Positions 54,414 through 56,415 of a DNA stretch of 56,415 bases are shown piece after piece (the stretch's first letter is position 1; the number at the start of each line of letters is the position of its first letter). The position numbers and the translations under genes are program-made. The DNA comes from Cyanobacteria bacterium REEB67 (GTDB lineage: Bacteria > Cyanobacteriota > Vampirovibrionia > Obscuribacterales > Obscuribacteraceae): positions 1-56,415 of the forward strand of contig JAGXAB010000039.1 of the NCBI GenBank assembly GCA_018971775.1, in the 5' to 3' direction. Under the pieces are notes generated by a model. It had not been told where the DNA came from, did no database searches, and saw only the letters and a list, made by a program, of their open reading frames with translations.

Positions 54414-55081
54414 TTTGTTTGTCCTGGCGCGCCGGCTGTTGCTTTGATTTTGTTGACAGAGATGTCTTTTTGACTTTTGAAAACGAGATATGGATCGACC
54501 CAGCCGCCCGGCCACCATACGCCTGGCGTCGAGAGCAGTGAAAATGCAAAATGCAAATGCGGACAGTTCGGAGGAGCATCGCCGGAGGTGCCGACAAAGC
54601 CTATGACCTGCCCTTGCTTGACCTTGTCGCCTTCTTTGAGACCTTCTGCATAATGCTCGAGGTGAGCGTAGTAGTAGGCGTATTTGCCGGAAGGATCGAT
54701 TTCGTATATTGTGTTGCCACCATATTTGCTCAACCAGAGTCTGGCGATTTTCCCATCCCCGGCAGCCAGTACTGGCGTATTACGTGCAGCGGCGATATCG
54801 ACAGCGTGATGCAATGATGTGCCGCGTCTCTCTGCGAACGACGTCTTAAGCGATTCGGGATCGACTCCCTGAATCGGCAAAATCAGATTTTTTTGTCTCA
54901 ATTCCTGCGCCGCGGCGAGTCCTTGTTCTTCACTGAGGACGACTTTGTCCGGAACGATGGTCGGCTGGGCCGGAGCGCCTTGCTGCGGCGCGCTGGCCGT
55001 GGCCGCAGAAATGAAAGCGCTCTGCTTGCAGATGAGAAGCGCGCCGGCAAAATATAAAAGATAGCGTGAGTACACCTTCAT
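54410..55081 (-). CDS. Secreted M23-family peptidase (peptidoglycan endopeptidase)
   Basis: 223 residues from ATG 55081; a frame from 55117 is less likely. Signal peptide 1-27. The M23 zinc site is intact: HxxxD at 91-95 (HHAVD), His140 (YYAHLEH) and HLH at 175-177. These enzymes cut peptide cross-bridges in peptidoglycan. The enzyme's stop overlaps the L,D-transpeptidase start, so cutting and cross-linking enzymes are made together. Family and location well supported; the exact bond is inferred. Confidence 0.9.
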   Translation of the reverse strand: MKVYSRYLLYFAGALLICKQSAFISAATASAPQQGAPAQPTIVPDKVVLSEEQGLAAAQELRQKNLILPIQGVDPESLKTSFAERRGTSLHHAVDIAAARNTPVLAAGDGKIARLWLSKYGGNTIYEIDPSGKYAYYYAHLEHYAEGLKEGDKVKQGQVIGFVGTSGDAPPNCPHLHFAFSLLSTPGVWWPGGWVDPYLVFKSQKDISVNKIKATAGAPGQTK

Positions 55082-55121
55082 GTTGGAGACGACGCCATAT
55101 CTTGTGCACAGTTCCAAACAT

Positions 55122-55850
55122 CTAAGGCTGTCTGATTGTCCCGCCTGGCGCTCCGAAAAGCGGTTCCTTTTTGCCCAGATATTTTGCTTTGCGCTCGGTC
55201 AAGATGTCTAGCCAGGCTGCTTCCGCCGCGCCCACTTCGCGCAGATCGTACCAGAGCTGCCAGATGCCGTAGGAGCGCACGCCGGCGTCCAGGCCTACTA
55301 CGTCCAGACCCAGTCTCTGAGCCAGATACATCGCTCTGGGTAGGTGATAGCGCTGAGTAACGAGGACGGCTCTGTCCACTTCGAAGATGTTGCGGGCGCG
55401 GTAAAGGCTGTCGTAAGTGCGAAAACCGGCATAGTCGCAGACAATAGCGTCGGCCGGTACGCCGAGACCGATAGCGTCGCGCTTCATGGCCGCCGGTTCG
55501 TTGTGGTAGACGTGGCTGTTATCGCCGGTCATGAGGAGCTTTTGCACCTTGCCCGCCTTGTAAAGTGCGACGGCCCCGGCTACCCGGTCGCGTGCCTCGC
55601 GCGATTCGATGCCGGCGCCAAAAACAATCGCTGCCGGCATCTGTGGCACATCCTGCACGCTTTTGAAGATGGCATAATCGCCAAATTCTACATACATGTA
55701 TATTAAGGCCATGGCCACAAGGCCGCCCCAGGCGGCCCAGGCGCACCACAGGTAGGGATTCTTTTTGATTTTTGGCGGATCTTCAGTGCTCAAAACTATT
55801 GCAAAATCGACATCAGATGGGTGGGAGGACTCGCAGGCTGTGAAAAGCAA
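55122..55850 (-). CDS. SanA/YdcF-like DUF218 membrane protein
   Basis: Up to 242 residues. One TM near 34-55 (LWCAWAAWGGLVAMALIYMYV). The DUF218 marks are AAIVFGAGI, MTGDNSHVYHNEPAAMK, DYAGFRTYDSLYRA, and VTQRYHLPRAMYLAQRLG. SanA-type proteins affect envelope barrier integrity. The first start codon is a poor TTG, and an internal TTG near 55793 is possible; no Shine-Dalgarno is clear, so the N-terminus is uncertain. It lies 40 nt upstream of the M23 gene and starts the envelope operon. Confidence 0.8.
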   Translation of the reverse strand: MLFTACESSHPSDVDFAIVLSTEDPPKIKKNPYLWCAWAAWGGLVAMALIYMYVEFGDYAIFKSVQDVPQMPAAIVFGAGIESREARDRVAGAVALYKAGKVQKLLMTGDNSHVYHNEPAAMKRDAIGLGVPADAIVCDYAGFRTYDSLYRARNIFEVDRAVLVTQRYHLPRAMYLAQRLGLDVVGLDAGVRSYGIWQLWYDLREVGAAEAAWLDILTERKAKYLGKKEPLFGAPGGTIRQP

Positions 55851-55883
55851 TTATAATGGCCCCGAGCACTGCTAGGGGGCTGC

Positions 55884-56138
55884 ATGAAAGATTCCCACAT
55901 GTTATTTGTCTTGCTGGCGATTTTGGTAACGCCGTTTTTGCCTTTCATCTTGAAGGGCAAGTGTCCCAATTGCTCCAGGCGCAAGCTGGAAAGCCTGGAA
56001 CAATCTCCGCAGGCAGTCAGTGGCGTCGAGCCCAATCCTTTTGTCTCCTATTTTTCATGCAAAAACTGTCAGGCTCAATTTATGCGTGAGCGCAGCGGTC
56101 CGCTACAGCGCATCAACGATGAGGCGGCAGTCAGTTAG
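55884..56138 (+). CDS. Small membrane protein with zinc ribbon
   Basis: 84 residues. Residues 6-23 (MLFVLLAILVTPFLPFIL) form one membrane segment, then KCPNC (27-30) and CKNC (59-62) give a two-knuckle zinc ribbon on the soluble side. Divergent from the SanA-like gene (33 bp between starts). Function unknown. Confidence 0.7.
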   Translation: MKDSHMLFVLLAILVTPFLPFILKGKCPNCSRRKLESLEQSPQAVSGVEPNPFVSYFSCKNCQAQFMRERSGPLQRINDEAAVS

Positions 56139-56152
56139 CCTGGCGTGATGAC

Positions 56153-56415
56153 GTGAAGATCAAATCGATTCTTTCTCTCTTTTTTGCACTTCTATTTTTC
56201 CTCGGTCAGTTGGCTTGCCCTGAGACTTTTGCCCAGGAGCGACAGCCTCTGGTCTCAGTGCGCGCTATCGAAGAAAAAATCTGCAAGCTGCAGACTACGG
56301 TGCTCGATCATCCAGCCGATCTCGCCTCACGCAAATTGCTCGTGCAATATTTGACGATGCTTGCAGATTACAGCGAAAAGCGCGGTGATAGCCTTACTGC
56401 CTGGCGCTATTACGA
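56153..56415 (+). CDS. Truncated secreted protein, 3' end beyond window
   Basis: An 87-residue frame without stop from GTG 56153. Signal peptide 1-28 (SILSLFFALLFFLGQLACPETFAQ). The following helical part (VRAIEEKICKLQTTVLDHPADLASRKLLVQYLTMLADYSEKRGDSLTAWRYYE) resembles a TPR protein, as in several secreted proteins of this window. It follows the zinc-ribbon gene by 14 nt and probably shares its transcript. Start codon not certain. Confidence 0.65.
   Translation, partial: MKIKSILSLFFALLFFLGQLACPETFAQERQPLVSVRAIEEKICKLQTTVLDHPADLASRKLLVQYLTMLADYSEKRGDSLTAWRYY

Noticed and set aside
1..56415. tRNA, rRNA, transposase, integrase, phage or plasmid functions
   Set aside because: No cloverleaf-type sequence, TTCGA-arm pair or typical mobile-element domain was found on either strand by reading.

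Overview
The window looks like a chromosomal segment of a free-living, diderm-type bacterium: it has lipoprotein signal peptides, L,D-transpeptidase and M23 envelope enzymes, a TonB-like C-terminal domain and giant exported beta-repeat proteins. Large multidomain kinases, a bacterial calpain, TPR-rich secreted proteins and roughly 50% GC would fit an Obscuribacterales-like (Vampirovibrionia/Melainabacteria) genome. That assignment is an impression from gene content, with no marker gene behind it. I see no rRNA, tRNA, CRISPR array, insertion sequence or phage gene.

Layout. 1-1.5 kb: a truncated secreted TPR gene and a small membrane protein whose promoter carries a palindrome. 1.7-22.5 kb: two giant Gly/Asn/Thr/Ser-rich exported proteins (about 3793 and 1833 aa) that share a homologous N-terminal module but have different bodies. 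Between them lies a five-gene operon (coiled-coil protein, two tiny membrane proteins, esterase, lipoprotein) and a secreted TPR protein. 22.7-26.1 kb: an M48 membrane protease and a four-TM membrane protein followed, after one in-frame TAG, by a half-length paralog. 26.2-30 kb: old-yellow-enzyme reductase overlapping a TPR-matrixin protease, then a calpain-like protease with EF-hand-like loops. 30-38.3 kb, minus strand: HDAC-like deacylase, a 2066-aa hybrid histidine kinase with a degenerate Ser/Thr kinase domain, and an intact Ser/Thr kinase. 38.4-46 kb: a 52-aa membrane protein, a 3D-domain protein, a small hypothetical, a TonB-like protein, a CAP-domain protein and an OPT transporter. 46-51.5 kb: GH5 glycosidase, an alpha/beta hydrolase divergent from its probable TetR repressor, and an aldo/keto reductase-TetR-Nfu/HEAT operon. 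51.9-56.4 kb: small secreted protein, zinc-ribbon protein, an envelope operon (SanA-like, M23, L,D-transpeptidase, lipoprotein), a zinc-ribbon membrane protein and a truncated secreted gene.

The unifying theme is the cell envelope and cell surface: giant fibre-like proteins, peptidoglycan-active enzymes, secreted proteases and glycosidases, plus large sensory kinases. The best candidates for something new are the paired giant proteins (with a roughly 23-copy tyrosine-rich repeat array and a FecR-like tail in one of them) and the pseudokinase-hybrid kinase cluster. The TetR-controlled promoters with clear palindromes are the most precisely defined regulatory features.
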